Shown: positions 31,620 through 42,119, counted from the stretch's first letter. The stretch is 64,000 nt of DNA from Meghimatium bilineatum (GCA_034231615.1 CM067319.1:3820001-3884000); one strand, 5' to 3'. The notes: generated from the sequence alone by a model not told the origin. Numbers and translations are program-made.

Positions 31620-31790
31620 AGCCCAGTTCCCCGGCCATCTCGGGGATGCCGACAATCCAGTTCTACGGCCGTCTCAAGGATTGTGACAGTCCAGTTCTAC
31701 GGCCGTTTCTGGGATGGCAACGGTCCAGTTCTACGGCCGTCTTGGTAATGGTGACAGTCCAGTTCTATGGTCGTCTCGCCGATGGTTGAT
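31620..31790. repeat. 34 bp minisatellite, five units
   Basis: Units hold CAGTCCAGTTCTACGGCCGT with a variable TCTCRGGGATGGYGA part. Confidence 0.85.
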
Positions 31791-31999
31791 TGATGGAATC
31801 CATATCATCGTCTGACTTCGACTGGAGAATGTTGAAGAAAGAAGAAGCCACGAGAGAGGCTGAAATTTGAATTTGTCCTAGTTAATTGTTGACACTGGCC
31901 TTCACCTGACAACTTGTACAGACACACTAGATCATCATGATTGTTCAAATAATGCCAAATGACTACCTTTCTTTAGCCTCTTCGGGTGTGTCCTTCGCC

Positions 32000-32430
32000 C
32001 CCTAACCTAACCACCGCTCCCAGACGAGTTCGTGACCCTTCAGACGAGAACTTTGCCCCCTTAGACGAGTCCTTGGCCCAACAGACGAGATTATGGCCCC
32101 TCAGACGAGTCCTTGCCCCCTAAATCAAATCTTTTGCCTAGCAGAGTCTTTAGTCCGCTTGGTCAAGTTCTTGGAACCAACAGATGAGTCTTTAGTCCTC
32201 TCAGGCAAGTTCAATGCTTCCTTGTGGCTTCTTGACAACCTCTGGGGAGTCTTTGGTCCCCTCACGTATGTGCGTGGTTCTCTCTTGCGAGTCAGACATT
32301 GTCCCCCCTTAAACATTTAATTTGCACCTCATAAGTTCTTCGCTCTCCCAGATCATACCTTTACCCTTCCAGATCAGACCTTCACCTTCCCAGATGAATC
32401 TTTACCCCCTCAGGCAAGCTTTTGTTCATT
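32000..32430. repeat. Diverged array of CAGACGAGTCYTTGSCCCC units
   Basis: About 15 units of 21-30 bases, strongly diverged, with CAGACGAG or CAGATCAG followed by TTTACCCCCTT-like parts. The small frames 32093-32320 and 32125-32316 are by-products. Confidence 0.7.
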
Positions 32431-32484
32431 AAATGCTCTTTTTTCCGTTTCACTACAGGAACAAAAACGCTTCTTTAAAGCATT

Positions 32485-32600
32485 TGTTCTCAAACTCCTG
32501 CAAGATCTCCCTTGAGTCTATTGTCCTACTAGATATCCAACATCATGTCGTACAAATACCAGATATTAATTGCCCGACCTATTCGACTTCGGAAAGTGGC
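32485..32600 (-). mobile_element. SINE-M, old copy
   Basis: Plus strand shows TTCTCAAACTCCTGCAAGAT, CTCCCTTGAGTCTATTGTCC and TACTAGATATCCAACATCAT, then CCCGACCTATTCGACTTCG; i.e. the family on the minus strand. Confidence 0.65.
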
Positions 32601-32814
32601 TTATTTTGAAAACCACTAGTGTCCTCTTCTCCTTTTGTTGGCCTAGAATATGCTTATATCTGAAGTTTTGTCTCGTCTATAAACTGGACTGTGTTCTGTA
32701 ACATGTAGCTTGTCCATAGAGTTTTTCTTCCACTGTTGTGTCTCTGCAACTGTGCATCGTCCTCAGTATTTCATCACTGAATGATGGCAATGGAGTTTTC
32801 GAAACTTGTCCAAA

Positions 32815-33480
32815 TGAATAATCTCTGACAAGATATCAGTAGCAAAGTAAAACTTTATTTGATAAGAATATGCGTATTCCCTGTGACAATATACGGCTGT
32901 GAGGGTTGGACGTATTCCCTGTGACAATATATGGCTGTGAGGCTTGGTCTATTCCCTGTGACAATATACGGCTGTGAGGTTTGGACGTATTCCCCGTGAC
33001 AATATACGGCTGTGAGGTTTGGACGTATTCCCCGTGACAATATACGGCTGTGAGGCCTGATCTAAATAAAATTAGAGGTGGCATAGAAAATTGTCGCCTC
33101 TGAATGGAGATACCACAGAAAAATTATGGATATACCATGGACTACAAAAAAAAAAAAAAAAACAAAGAAAGAAAGAAGTATTACAATCATTAAACCTTAA
33201 AGAGGGTTGACTCCTAAATAACATCATAACATGAAAATTGAACTTTTTGGTCATCTAAAGAGACATAAACATCATGGAAACATCATTAATAGCAGAAGGT
33301 AGAGTAAACGGCGGTAGATTAAGAGGCGATGGACAAATGATATATCTGACTGTTTAAACATGTCCCTGGAGGAGGCAGGTCAACTCGCCCAAGATCACCA
33401 GATGTTCAGACGGTCCATATGGCGTGGCACCCTATATCTTGGGGCGCCTATGGGCTTATTGCCTCCCTTATATCACCTGT
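32815..33480 (+). mobile_element. LINE-H 3' fragment with internal 38 bp array
   Basis: Plus strand: QDISSKVKLYLIRICVFPVT at about 32830, then IYGCEGWT which is amplified five times (32874-33062), then ASEWRYHRKIMDIPWT (about 33100), an A17 run, KKEVLQSLNLKRG, ELFGHLKRHKHHGN, NGGRLRGDGQMIYL-type sequence and MSLEEAGQLAQDHQMFRRSI near 33400. The same boxes occur at 42120-42620 (VFPVAIYGCQAWT, RCYRRILLIPWTS). Frameshifts and stops break it. Confidence 0.8.
32874..33062. repeat. 38 bp minisatellite from the LINE-H YGCEAWT box
   Basis: Five units with ATTCCCYGTGACAATATACG and GCTGTGAGGYTTGGAC; the first unit codes FPVTIYGCEGWT, the universal LINE thumb box, and the units then slip frame because 38 is not a multiple of three. 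Confidence 0.92.
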
Positions 33481-33534
33481 GATAAAGGAGAAGTACAGAG
33501 TAGCAAAATAAAGCTGCTGAACGGGAAGTGCAGA

Positions 33535-34090
33535 GAAATTACATCACATTACAATCAAGACACAAAATTACTACATAAGTAAATCACATTACAATCAAGA
33601 CACAAAATTACTACATAAGTAAATCACATTACAATTAGGACACAAAATTACTACATAAGTAAATCACATTACAATCAAGACACAACATTACTACATAAGT
33701 AAATCACATTACAATCAAAACACAACATTACTACATAAGTAAATCACATTACAATAAAAAAACAACATTACTACATAAGTAAATCACATTACAATCAAGA
33801 CACAACATTACTACATAAGTAAATCACATTACAATCAAGACACAACATTACAATCAAGACACAACATTACTACATAAGTAAATCACATTACAATCAAGAC
33901 ACAACATTACTACATAAGCAAACCACATTACAATCACATTACAATCAAGACACAACATTACAATCAAAACACAACATTACAATCAAGACACAACATTACA
34001 ATCAAGACACAACATTACAATCAAGACACAACATTACAATCAAGACACAACATTACAATCAAGACACAACATTACTACATAAGTAAATCG
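33535..34090. repeat. 40 bp minisatellite with a nested 19-20 bp sub-array
   Basis: About nine 40 bp units (ATCACATTACAATCAAGACA, then CAACATTACTACATAAGTAA), then the half-unit TCAAGACACAACATTACAA repeats on its own seven times (about 33955-34070) before the 40 bp form returns once. LINE-K begins directly after it. Confidence 0.95.
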
Positions 34091-34099
34091 ATCCAAACA

Positions 34100-34850
34100 T
34101 GGAAAATTAAATGCAACAAGAGAGAGTTTGAGTCATACAAAGGAATATCTCTACTTAGCCACACAGGCAAAAATCATAGAACAAATAATTAAACAATAAT
34201 AGAGCACAGCTAAGCAAGACCCAGTTTTGTTTCAGGAAAGGGGTAGGGAGCACAGACGCCATCTTTGTACTGAGACGCTTAAGCGAAAAGGCAATTGAAT
34301 TTTATCAACAGCAAAACATCACTTTTGTAGATCTAGATAAGGCATTTGACAGAGCTGACATGGATAACTTGTGGCAGATACTAGAAGATTACGGAATACA
34401 TGGGCAACTACTAGACAATATTAGAGCACTATATAACAACTCAGGAAGTAAATTAAGAACAAACGAAGCACTCATAGTAACATTTGAAACAAAAATGGGA
34501 GTACGGCATGATCTACTCTTCGCAGATCAACAAGGTCTAATAAAACTGAAGACAGCTATACAGATACACAAATTCACTACAGGCAGCCTGGGAAGAATAC
34601 AATATGAAACTAAACACACCAAAAACAGAAAATATGAAAATATGCAGAGCAAAAGAACAACTAAATGTGTATGGTAACAGAACAAACTAAAACAGACATC
34701 ATAATTTTAATATTCTAGGAAGTATTTTTACAGAAGACGACAAAATTGATAGAGAAATTGAGATGATGTGTGAAAAAGCAAACACTGTAACATGCCAACT
34801 GTCACCGGAGCTTAAAAATCCAGCAATCGACATGTCTAAAATCTAAGACA
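34100..34850 (+). mobile_element. LINE-K RT fragment with internal deletion
   Basis: Plus strand codes YKGISLLSHTGKI, then KTQFCFRKGVGSTDAIFVLR, FVDLDKAFDRADMDNLWQIL (motif A; within the open frame 34360-34677 and just upstream), then FETKMGVRHD running straight into LLFADQQGLI. So the part from GVRQG (motif B) to the FADD box (motif C, here FADQ) has been lost. The thumb continues with YNMKLNTPKTENMKICR-like, FNILGSIFTEDDKIDREIEM and CQLSPELKNPAIDMSK. It stops abruptly at about 34848 where LINE-F begins. Confidence 0.75.
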
Positions 34851-36620
34851 GGGCAGGTGTTAATGGAAAAAGATCACATAGTACAGAGATGGTCGGAATA
34901 TATCAAAGAAATTTATGATGACAACAGACCCGAGATAACATACAAGATAATGACGAGGGTCCATCAATACTTGCAGCAGAAGTAAGGGAAGTCCTAAGAC
35001 ACACGAAATACGGCAAAGCCTTAGGAAGACAATATCACATTAGAGGAATTAGTAGCTTTACGTGACTTTGGAGTTGAAATAATCAACAAATTGCTGAATA
35101 GCGTATATAATGCGGACACATACATGATAACTTAATGAGATCCGTATTTATAAACTTACCAAAGAAACCAGGGATCACCGAATGTGAAGAACACCGTAAA
35201 ATTAGCCTCATGAGTCAAATAACAAAAATACTTCTAAGAATCATCATGAGGAGGACGAGAATAAAAAAAAAAACAACAACACAGAAATAAAATAGATACT
35301 TAAGAATCAGCAAGAACATGTACTGACATCAAACTGCAGCAATTTGGACAAGAGTTTGGTCTCTTTCAATAAATAAAAGAAGGCGTTAGACAGGGATATG
35401 TACTTTCACCAGACCTGTTCTCTTTATACAATGACAATATAATGCGTGCAGCAGTTAATATCCCAGGAATATCAATGGAATAACATAACATAAATAGATA
35501 TGCGGATGACACTATTCTTATTGCTAAAAGTGAGGAATACCTTCACGAATTAATGTAGTAGTGTCGAAAATAAAGAGAATGGCATCTTCCTAAATATAAA
35601 GAAAAACAGTAGTAATGGTTATTTCAAGGAAACAAAATAACACACCTTGCAAGATCAAAGTGCACCTTGTAAGATCAAAGTGAATGATATAGTATTAAAA
35701 CAGGTCCACTAATTCAAATATCTAGGTACAATGATTACAGCAGATGGAAGAAGTTCAACAGAAATAAGAAGCAGAATAAGTCAGGCCAAAACTACATTAA
35801 GAAAAATGAATAATATACTGTGTAATGTGACCTAGTCATTAGAGGTGAGAAAGGGAGTTCTGCAGTACTATATAACCCCTATACTAACATATGGGTGCGA
35901 GTCTTGGACAATAAACAAACTGGAAAGTGGGAAATGAGAGGTAATAGAGATGTGGTTCTACAGAAGAATGCTGAGAATATCATGGACTGCCAGAAAAACG
36001 AATGTAGAGGTGTTGAAAGAGTCAAACGCGAAACACAGATTAATCGATAACATAAGACAATCTTCATTTTTTGGCCACTTATTGAGACAGGTAGGTTTGG
36101 AGAACATAGTCACAACAGACAAAATTGATGATAACAAAGACAGAGAGCGACAACATGAGAAAATATTAGACAGTTTGACAAACTAGGACTGCAGGAAAAC
36201 AGCGGCGATCCTGATACATAACAACTGTTGATGTTTACAAGAAGACCTTTAGGTCCTTGTGTACGAATATGCATGTTCTGTGTTTGTGTTCCTGAGGATA
36301 CTTTAATACTTGTACGGGATGTTCGTTAATGTTGTAATAGTCCTTGTTTCGATTGGTCTGTTCTTAGTGACTTAAGTACACAGGCTGAAAGTCTTGACCT
36401 CGCCATATCTTTTTTGGGGATGTGGTTGGTCAAGTACGGAAAACCTGTTTACTTGTGTTGCAAAGCGATTCGGTGCTGCTAGAACAGACCTGGTTCAATT
36501 CCCATCAGCTGTAAGAATTATTTTCATTTATCCTCATGCTTCCTACTTGAATTTATTTTGATAGAGAGCTGTGGAGAGCAATGATCGTCTGCACCAGGCG
36601 GCATGGCACCTGATGACGAT
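34851..36620 (+). mobile_element. LINE-F RT fragment, decayed, with a later insertion
   Basis: Plus strand codes GQVLMEKDHIVQRWSEYIKE at about 34851, EVREVLRHTKYGKALG, KKPGITECEEHRKISLMSQI, then after a damaged middle RYADDTILIAKSEEYLHEL (motif C near 35500), TVMVISRKQNNT-like, FKYLGTMITADGRSSTEIRS, GVLQYYITPILTYGCESWT, MWFYRRMLRISWTARKTNVE and GHLLRQVGLEN (about 36075). A foreign segment sits at about 36225-36545, after which the LINE end (DRELWRAMIVCTRRHGT-stop, TGATGACGATGATGAC) resumes. The 43828-44590 copy has the same sequence without the insertion. Many stops. Confidence 0.8.
36225..36545 (+). mobile_element. Insertion in LINE-F with Pol III-like boxes, candidate SINE
   Basis: Absent from the LINE-F copy at 43828. 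It holds TGGTCAAGTACGG (36427-36439, A-box-like) and GGTTCAATTCC (36492-36502, perfect B box). TTGAT occurs at both junctions, a possible short duplication. About 180 bases precede the A box, which is unusual for a simple tRNA SINE. No second copy was found. Confidence 0.5.
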
Positions 36621-36804
36621 GATGACATCATCTGTATTTTTAAAGTTTGGCCCAAGATTAGGAGGGCCTGGACAGTCTTAGTTTTCAGCCTCTGTTAGCT
36701 GAACTAAGCCTCATTTCTGCAGCATGGATCTGAACTAACTCCCATCTCTGCAGCATGGATCTGAACTCGATGTGGCAATGGTGTCTCAAATATGTGGAAC
36801 TTAA

Positions 36805-36925
36805 ACAATTCGTTTTAATGTCAACATATCATGTCTACACTGGAATTCGCTTTAATGTCAACATATCATGTCTACACTGGAATTCGCTTTAATGTCAACA
36901 TATCATGTCTACACTGGAATTCGCT
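36805..36925. repeat. 37 bp minisatellite, three units
   Basis: Units hold AATGTCAACATATCATGTCT and ACACTGGAATTCGCTTT; near-identical. Confidence 0.92.
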
Positions 36926-36929
36926 TCTT

Positions 36930-37475
36930 ATTGCTAATTTAGCATGACTACACAAGAAGTAATAGCAGAAGAAGAAGAACATTCCCACACAAAAATTTGA
37001 GATCGTTTTTCAAAGAAGTCGAGATTCCACAATCTCAAGTGCGAATGGTTTTCTGACATGTTCACTCAATGAAGGGTTAAACAAAAGTTGCATGGAAACG
37101 GAATTGGTAAACTTGCATCTATACGTGAAAGATTAGCATTGTGAATCTTCTGAGATTTGACAAGCTTTCGTCATTATGTGGTAAGACTTGTTTGCATGGT
37201 TGTTTATCAAAATGAACGAAATGAGCTTAGGACGAGGGTTTATCCTATTGTATGAAGTCTAAGAAAAACGATATTTGCAAACACCTATCTTGTAAAGTGG
37301 AACAGAAAGCAATGGTGGGAACCATGTCATGAGGAAATATAGGGAAAACTATCAGCATGTGCCATGCCGGGTCTAAAGTTCTAAAAGAAACGATATAAAG
37401 TTAAAGGTAGGACGCATGGCAGTAATCAACCATCGTGGATCAAGAAAACTCTTCATGTTTGAAGCTGCAGCAACT
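36930..37475. other. Anonymous stretch
   Basis: No gene seen. AGCAGAAGAAGAAGAA at about 36964 looks like a SINE-N/M or LINE-D tail without a body. Confidence 0.45.
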
Positions 37476-37479
37476 ATTA

Positions 37480-37800
37480 AGTAGAGTGACTAGTCTCAAT
37501 CCTCGCTGTGTTTACCTTTCTCAAACAATGAATAAGGTACCAATTTACAGCTGCTTGACCGGAGTAGTGTTGGTGTCAGGCGAGAAACCACAAACCACAT
37601 TGTTGTTATTTGTCCTGATGTGGTTTAGAACCTAGCACCATGTAACCTGGTGATAACAAGCAATCTTACTATCACCTCGACTAGAACCTGGAACATTACA
37701 ACCAATGATAGCAAGCAAGCTCACAATCAACTAGACTAGATCCTGGCACGTTGTAACCTGTTGTAAGTAAGCAAGCTCACTATCAACTAGACAAAAAGGA
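37480..37800 (-). mobile_element. SINE-S with a triplicated tRNA-like head
   Basis: The body (37480-37625) matches the family on the minus strand (GGTTTGTGGTTTCTCGCCTG, ACACCAACACTACTCCGG, GTAAACACAGCGAGG). Upstream in SINE sense the head segment, with GCTTGCT, ACCAGGTTACA and GTGCYAGGTTCTA parts, occurs three times in tandem (about 37627-37680, 37681-37735, 37736-37795). Each holds a degenerate B box. Confidence 0.7.
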
Positions 37801-37849
37801 TCAAATCAGCAGTAATGTGTAAGGGTTTTAATGTTTCCTCTTGCGTCTT

Positions 37850-38290
37850 CATCTCCAGTGGTTCTCAAACTTCTGCAGATTAGCAGTATTGTTGTCCGCA
37901 GAATACAATAAACTGTGACATGTTCACACAGGAATGTAGCTACGCCTTTGAGTACGACACTTCCGACTTCAGCATCGTGTCTGTAACGCTTTGAGTCTTG
38001 GAGGGATGGAACTGCCAACTCCAGCCTTCCTCGCCTTATACGATCGTTCTCAAACTCCTGCAGATGCACAGTATGTAGTCTGGAGAACGAGATGCTGGTC
38101 GTCACGGTTTACAGCTCTGCTGAGATATCTTCGACGTTCTTCTTGACACATCCGATTTCAGCAAGGCTTCTGCGTCACTTTGATCTTGCATGGGATGTGA
38201 CAGCAAACTCCACGCCCATAACTCTAACCAAATACTCCTCAGTCTCCGCTTACTACATGCATGATATGTAAGAGTGTCACCATACTTTAT
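37850..38290 (-). mobile_element. Two SINE-N copies in tandem
   Basis: First copy about 37850-38040, second about 38042-38290, both minus. Shared blocks on the plus strand: TTCTCAAACTCCTGCAGATK, CAGTATGTAGTCTGGAGAAC / CAGTATTGTTGTCCGCAGAA, GGTTTACAGCTCTGC and ACACATCCGATTTCAGCAA. The second keeps the 5' blocks (CTCAGTCTCCGCTTACTACA, TGCATGATATGTAAGAGTG). Confidence 0.7.
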
Positions 38291-38344
38291 TGATCTTTCC
38301 ACACAAAAAAGCAAGCAACTTTTACAAAATTATAGCATTCTTTT

Positions 38345-38410
38345 TCTTCAGAGTTCATTCTCAAAATCCCGCTGGATCTCTCTTGTAGCAAGACTATAAT
38401 CTTATACTTT
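38345..38410 (-). mobile_element. SINE-M 3' end fused to SINE-N-like sequence
   Basis: Plus strand CTTCAGAGTTCATTCTCAAA, ATCCCGCTGGATCTCTCTTG and TAGCAAGACTATAATC are SINE-M; the following GAGTTTACAGCTCAGCTGTG, ATATTTGCATCTTTCTG is SINE-N. A mosaic of the two subfamilies. Confidence 0.6.
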
Positions 38411-38664
38411 TATACTATCACCATGAGTTTACAGCTCAGCTGTGATATTTGCATCTTTCTGTATAAAACATGTGACTTTAGCATGATATTTGAATAACTG
38501 TGCAGTGTTATCGTATGAAGGATAACAACTTCAACATGTCTTCTTGTTGACTGTGATCTTGTATGAGATTGGGAAAATTCAAACAAATACATTCTGAAAT
38601 CTCCTTAGTCGGTTCTTACGACATACATAGTTCACGACTAACAAGTTACATATAAAAACAAATT

Positions 38665-39115
38665 AAAAATAGAAATATGAAAAGCTAACTCTATTCTGTT
38701 TTAATGTATCGCTCAGTAACATGGACAATGAAAAAACAACTAGAAGACAGAATTGATGCCCTTGAGATGTGGATATATAGAAGAATATGGAGAACGTCGT
38801 GGAAAGAGAAGAAAACAGAGGGGTTCTAACAACACTTAATATGAAAAAATAATTACTAAAAGAAATAAAGATAAAACAAATACAATAATTTGGACACATT
38901 AAAATATGTGATACCTTGTTGAAGACCTTACATGAGGGTAAAATCGAAGGGAGGAGAGCAGGAGGTAGGCAGAGATATAAGTGGGAGAGTTAACATCACA
39001 AGATGGATAGTCTACAGTCTACCAGAGTGCACCACCAAAATAAGAGGCAGGTGATGTTGAAAGTCCGTTGCAGCCAGCTTTCGTTTCGGACACTGCACTT
39101 GATGATGATGAGTAT
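38665..39115 (+). mobile_element. LINE-A 3' fragment
   Basis: Plus strand codes LFCFNVSLSNMDNEKTTRRQ-type decayed thumb, then DALEMWIYRRIWRTSWKEKK, NYFGHIKICDTLLKTLHEGK-like, RRAGGRQRYKWES and TRWIVYSLPECTTKIRGR, ending TGATGATGATGAG at about 39102-39114. This copy has one copy of the segment that became the 39 bp array at 10865. Stops and frameshifts present. The 42 bp array starts about 25 bases after its 3' end. Confidence 0.8.
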
Positions 39116-39139
39116 ATCACAGTGGCACTATCGTTTGCA

Positions 39140-39895
39140 CCTAGTTCTTTCCCCGGACATTCACAACAATCTAAACTTGCGCCTAGTTCTTTCCCCGGAC
39201 ATTCACAACAATCTAAACTTGCGCCTAGTTCTTTCCCCGGAAAATCACAATAATCTAAACTTGCGCCTAGTTCTTTCCCCGGAAAATCACAATAATCTAA
39301 ACTTGCGCCTAGTTCTTTCCCCGGAAAATCACAATAATCTAAACTTGCGCCTAGTTCTTTCCCCGGAAAATCACAACAATCTAAACTTGCACCTAGTTCT
39401 TTCCCCGGAAAATCACAATAATCTAAACTTGCACCTAGTTCTTTCCCCGGACACTCGCAACAATCTAAACTTGCGCCTAGTTTTTTCCCCGGACACTCAC
39501 AACAATCTAAACTTGCGCCTAGTTTTTCCCCGGCCACTCACAACAATCTAAACTTGCGCCTATTTATTTCCCCGGACACTCATAACAATTTAAACTTGCG
39601 CCTAGTTTTTCCCCGGACACTCACAACAATCTAAACTTGCGCCTAGTTCTTTCCCCGGACACACACACAACAATCTAAACTTGCGCCTATTTATTTCCCC
39701 GGACACTCACAACAATCTAAACTTGCGCCTATTTATTTCCCCGGACACACACAACAATCTAAACTTGCGCCTATTTATTTCCCCGGACACTCATAACAAT
39801 TTAAACTTGCGCCTAGTTTTTCCCCGGACACTCACAACAATCTAAACTTGCGTCTAGCTTTTTTCCCCGGACACTCGCAACAATCTAAACTTAAA
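39140..39895. repeat. 42 bp minisatellite
   Basis: About 18 units with CTAGTTCTTTCCCCGGAAAA and CAATCTAAACTTGCGC. Three variant classes: GGAAAATCACAATAA in the first third, GGACACTCACAACAA later, and a TATTTATTTCCCC class; the set at about 39545-39625 recurs near 39765-39830. The long frames on both strands (182 and 172 residues) are by-products. Confidence 0.95.
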
Positions 39896-39899
39896 CCAA

Positions 39900-40435
39900 A
39901 TAAAGAGATACAGATTGACTGAACGAGCTTGTGAAGAGTTTTCCGAGGACAAAGACTCATAAGGACACAGGCGTGTCAGCCAGACACTAACAGAATGAGT
40001 GACGTGTACGCAGCAAGCGTTTTATCAACGTGTCGTCAGGTCCCTTGATGTCTCACTTTCCTTTCACGTGATCAATCATTTTTGTCACATGACATTCCGA
40101 GCTGCACTTGTCTTGTCCATGTACCTCAATATTTGTCTTGTCTTTATCGCTTGCTACTAGGAAACCTCTTGTTACATCTTGAGAACATCTTCGCTTTCTT
40201 TGTCCTTTTGAAAATTAATATCTTCATCTGTACTTTCTTGACCATGTCATTCTATACGGTGTTCTACGTGTCCATTTTTATATTTGCCCTGTGTTACCCC
40301 AGCCACCCATTTCCTGTTGAGAGTTGTTACATGACAATGGGACATTTAGCCCTTGTTCTACTTAAAAGTTGCACGGAAACTATTGCACAGTGTTGTACAA
40401 CCCGGTCCACAAATTAGAGATAAAGTATAATAATA
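39900..40435. other. Anonymous stretch
   Basis: No gene recognised; the frame 40082-40417 is Leu/Phe-rich and membrane-like by composition but has no motif. Confidence 0.45.
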
Positions 40436-40439
40436 AATT

Positions 40440-40500
40440 CACCTACCATGCACATCGTAAGAAACGATTAAGGTTATGTTGTTGTGGGGATACCTATAAC
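40440..40500 (+). mobile_element. SINE-N 5' fragment
   Basis: CACCTACCATGCACATCGTA, AGAAACGATTAAGGTTATG and TTGTGGGGATACC match the CATGTCGTAAAAGGCGACTA, AGGAGGTTATGGGAT part of 31049-31330. Confidence 0.5.
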
Positions 40501-40507
40501 AGGCTTT

Positions 40508-40600
40508 ACATAATTGTCCACATTTAACGTGACAAATTGTCCACATTTAACGTGACAAATTGTCCACATTTAACTTGACAAATATCAGGATTTAACATGG
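40508..40600. repeat. 22 bp minisatellite, four units
   Basis: AATTGTCCACATTTAACGTG plus ACA, the last units altered. Confidence 0.9.
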
Positions 40601-40656
40601 AAAAGTATTCGGTTTGTTAATGCTCGCGCGCGTGAGCGTACATGTCATCATCTTCA

Positions 40657-40911
40657 TTAGGAAGAAGCGTCACAGCACTGGAGGCATTCCCATATATGCT
40701 CTGCTTGCCGTTCCGTCAGCCATCTAAAAGTATATAAGCTTAGTGTCCCAGTCAGTTGCTGATTACGCGTTCTTCTGATCTTTCCGGAGAGGCAGCACTT
40801 TCTCCCATCACCTCTAGTCATTCCCATTTCTGCCATTCTCTGAATATGGACAGTGTTACGCACGACTTCCTCCTCGTCGTCTCGTAGGGTATCAATGACT
40901 GCTCTAATCAA
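40657..40911 (-). CDS. LINE-D2 C-terminal frame
   Basis: 84 residues: MAEMGMTRGDGRKCCLSGKI, RRTRNQQLTGTLSLYTFRWL and TERQAEHIWECLQCCDASS. The GDGRK, NQ..TGT.S..T.RWL and AEH.WEC..C boxes are the usual end of this RNase H LINE group; the WEC..C part resembles a small zinc knuckle. A copy of the last 30 residues occurs at 54690-54830. Confidence 0.85.
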   Translation of the reverse strand: MIRAVIDTLRDDEEEVVRNTVHIQRMAEMGMTRGDGRKCCLSGKIRRTRNQQLTGTLSLYTFRWLTERQAEHIWECLQCCDASS

Positions 40912-41241
40912 TTCAATCCTGTCACCTCTTGTCTCGGCACCGTTAAGTTTACCAAAGCTTTACCAGCCAACACATCGGCTATTTCGTTTCCCCTGACTCC
41001 AGCATGGCCAGGACAGCAAATCCATGTAATGCTCTGCGCATTGTTGAGAAGAGTGACCCATTCAGTTCTGATCATACACTTTTATATCTTGCGCAGCATA
41101 CTCTGAGAGTCCAATATAATCACTGAGTCTGTTGGTGGTTGTGTGGCCAGCTAAGTGAGAGTTGCTGTCACAGCTACTATTTCCATTCTCATACTCAATG
41201 TTGTAGTTGGGTAGGCAGCTGACGTCTCAGCTAATTTCTTG

Positions 41242-41787
41242 CTATTTTGGTAGGCCACGAAACCCGAACCACACCTGTTTGTTTCTTTGCGTTACTGAGC
41301 CGTCTGTGCAAATTATCGTATCGTGTGGCTTCGAGTGCTGCAGTATAAGTTCTTGGATCGTTCCCTCTGTTCTGTTGGCAGCCCAGTCGCGGCACTCTCG
41401 TCCCATCTGTATCACCACTGTTGTCAATAATTTTCTCCCTTTGCCAAATGTCACCCATTCACAGCCTCTTCCCACTTTCTCCAGCTCACAAACTCTGAAT
41501 AGGGTATCTTCTGCTTCTGCCATCCAGGACCTTCCTCTCTTGATACGCCTTCCTTTTGTGTTGTCTAGAGATTGGTGTAAGACGTGATGATCATTATTGG
41601 CGACCTTGAAGTATTCTTTAACCTGGTCTATTTTATGTCTTAATTTTATGCTAGGTAGGTCTAGGAGAAACCTCATGGTCACGATAGGTGTATCTCTTGT
41701 GCATCCTAGGACAACTCTCATTTTGAACTCCAATTTATGCACCTGTGTTTGCGACAGTGTCAATAAACCTAAACCATAGTCCAACAC
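41242..41787 (-). CDS. LINE-D2 RT-RNase H linker frame
   Basis: 181 residues open from an internal methionine. Residues 1-45 are the RT end (MLDYGLGLL ... LGCTRDTPI), 85-110 hold RIKRGRSWMAEAEDTLFRV, and 155-170 hold DTIICTDGSVTQ with the first catalytic Asp of RNase H (usually YTDGSV, here CTDGSV). The frame then departs from the family. Remnant of a polyprotein, not a host gene. Confidence 0.85.
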   Translation of the reverse strand: MLDYGLGLLTLSQTQVHKLEFKMRVVLGCTRDTPIVTMRFLLDLPSIKLRHKIDQVKEYFKVANNDHHVLHQSLDNTKGRRIKRGRSWMAEAEDTLFRVCELEKVGRGCEWVTFGKGRKLLTTVVIQMGRECRDWAANRTEGTIQELILQHSKPHDTIICTDGSVTQRNKQVWFGFRGLPK

Positions 41788-41804
41788 AGATCATGTGTTG
41801 TCCA

Positions 41805-42115
41805 ACCATAGTCCATCACTCCTGGGATCAGCTGAAAAAGGGTTCACTGCGGCATCTCTGCAGATGCCATGATTTTGACAGCACTGACACCCTTGCCAGC
41901 TTTTTGAATAATATTGTCCACATGTTTCGCGAAAGATAGACTTCTATCAAAAGTTAGAATATACATGTCGTCAGAATACACCGAATAGAAAAATTAACAC
42001 TCCGCACACAGAATTCAGAACTGTGTGCCTAAGCAGATTTTTCATATTTCCATTTAGAAGAAGAAGAAGGAGGACTCTAACTAGTTTCTGAAATTCGGGA
42101 CCAGTACATACATTT
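41805..42115. other. Short anonymous stretch
   Basis: The first 100 bases repeat ATAGTCCA and CAACACAGATCATGTGTTGT-like LINE-D2 sequence and may still be LINE; the rest shows nothing. Confidence 0.4.
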
Positions 42116-42119
42116 ACCT

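Larger units (their letters stand above)
40650..41800 (-). mobile_element. LINE-D2: RT thumb, RNase H and C-terminus
   Basis: Minus strand: KLDYGLGLLTLSQTQVHKLE (about 41790), VVLGCTRDTPIVTMRFLLDL, RRIKRGRSWMAEAEDTLFRV, GRECRDWAANRTEGTIQELI, then CTDGSVTQRNKQVWFGF (RNase H first Asp, about 41300), further blocks in shifted frames (MEIVAVTATLT-like; SDYIGLSEYA; ITWICCPGHAGVRGNEIADV near 41000, the last His and Asp), then the C-terminal frame 40911-40657. Parts: RT end, connection, RNase H, tail. Broken by several frameshifts in RNase H. Tail is TAATGAAGATGATGAC at about 40650. A different subfamily from LINE-D1. Confidence 0.88.

Noticed and set aside
39003-39551. 182- and 172-residue frames with KLAPSSFPGHSQQS-type repeats
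   Set aside because: 42 bp minisatellite translation starting inside decayed LINE-A; frames fail as unit length drifts.
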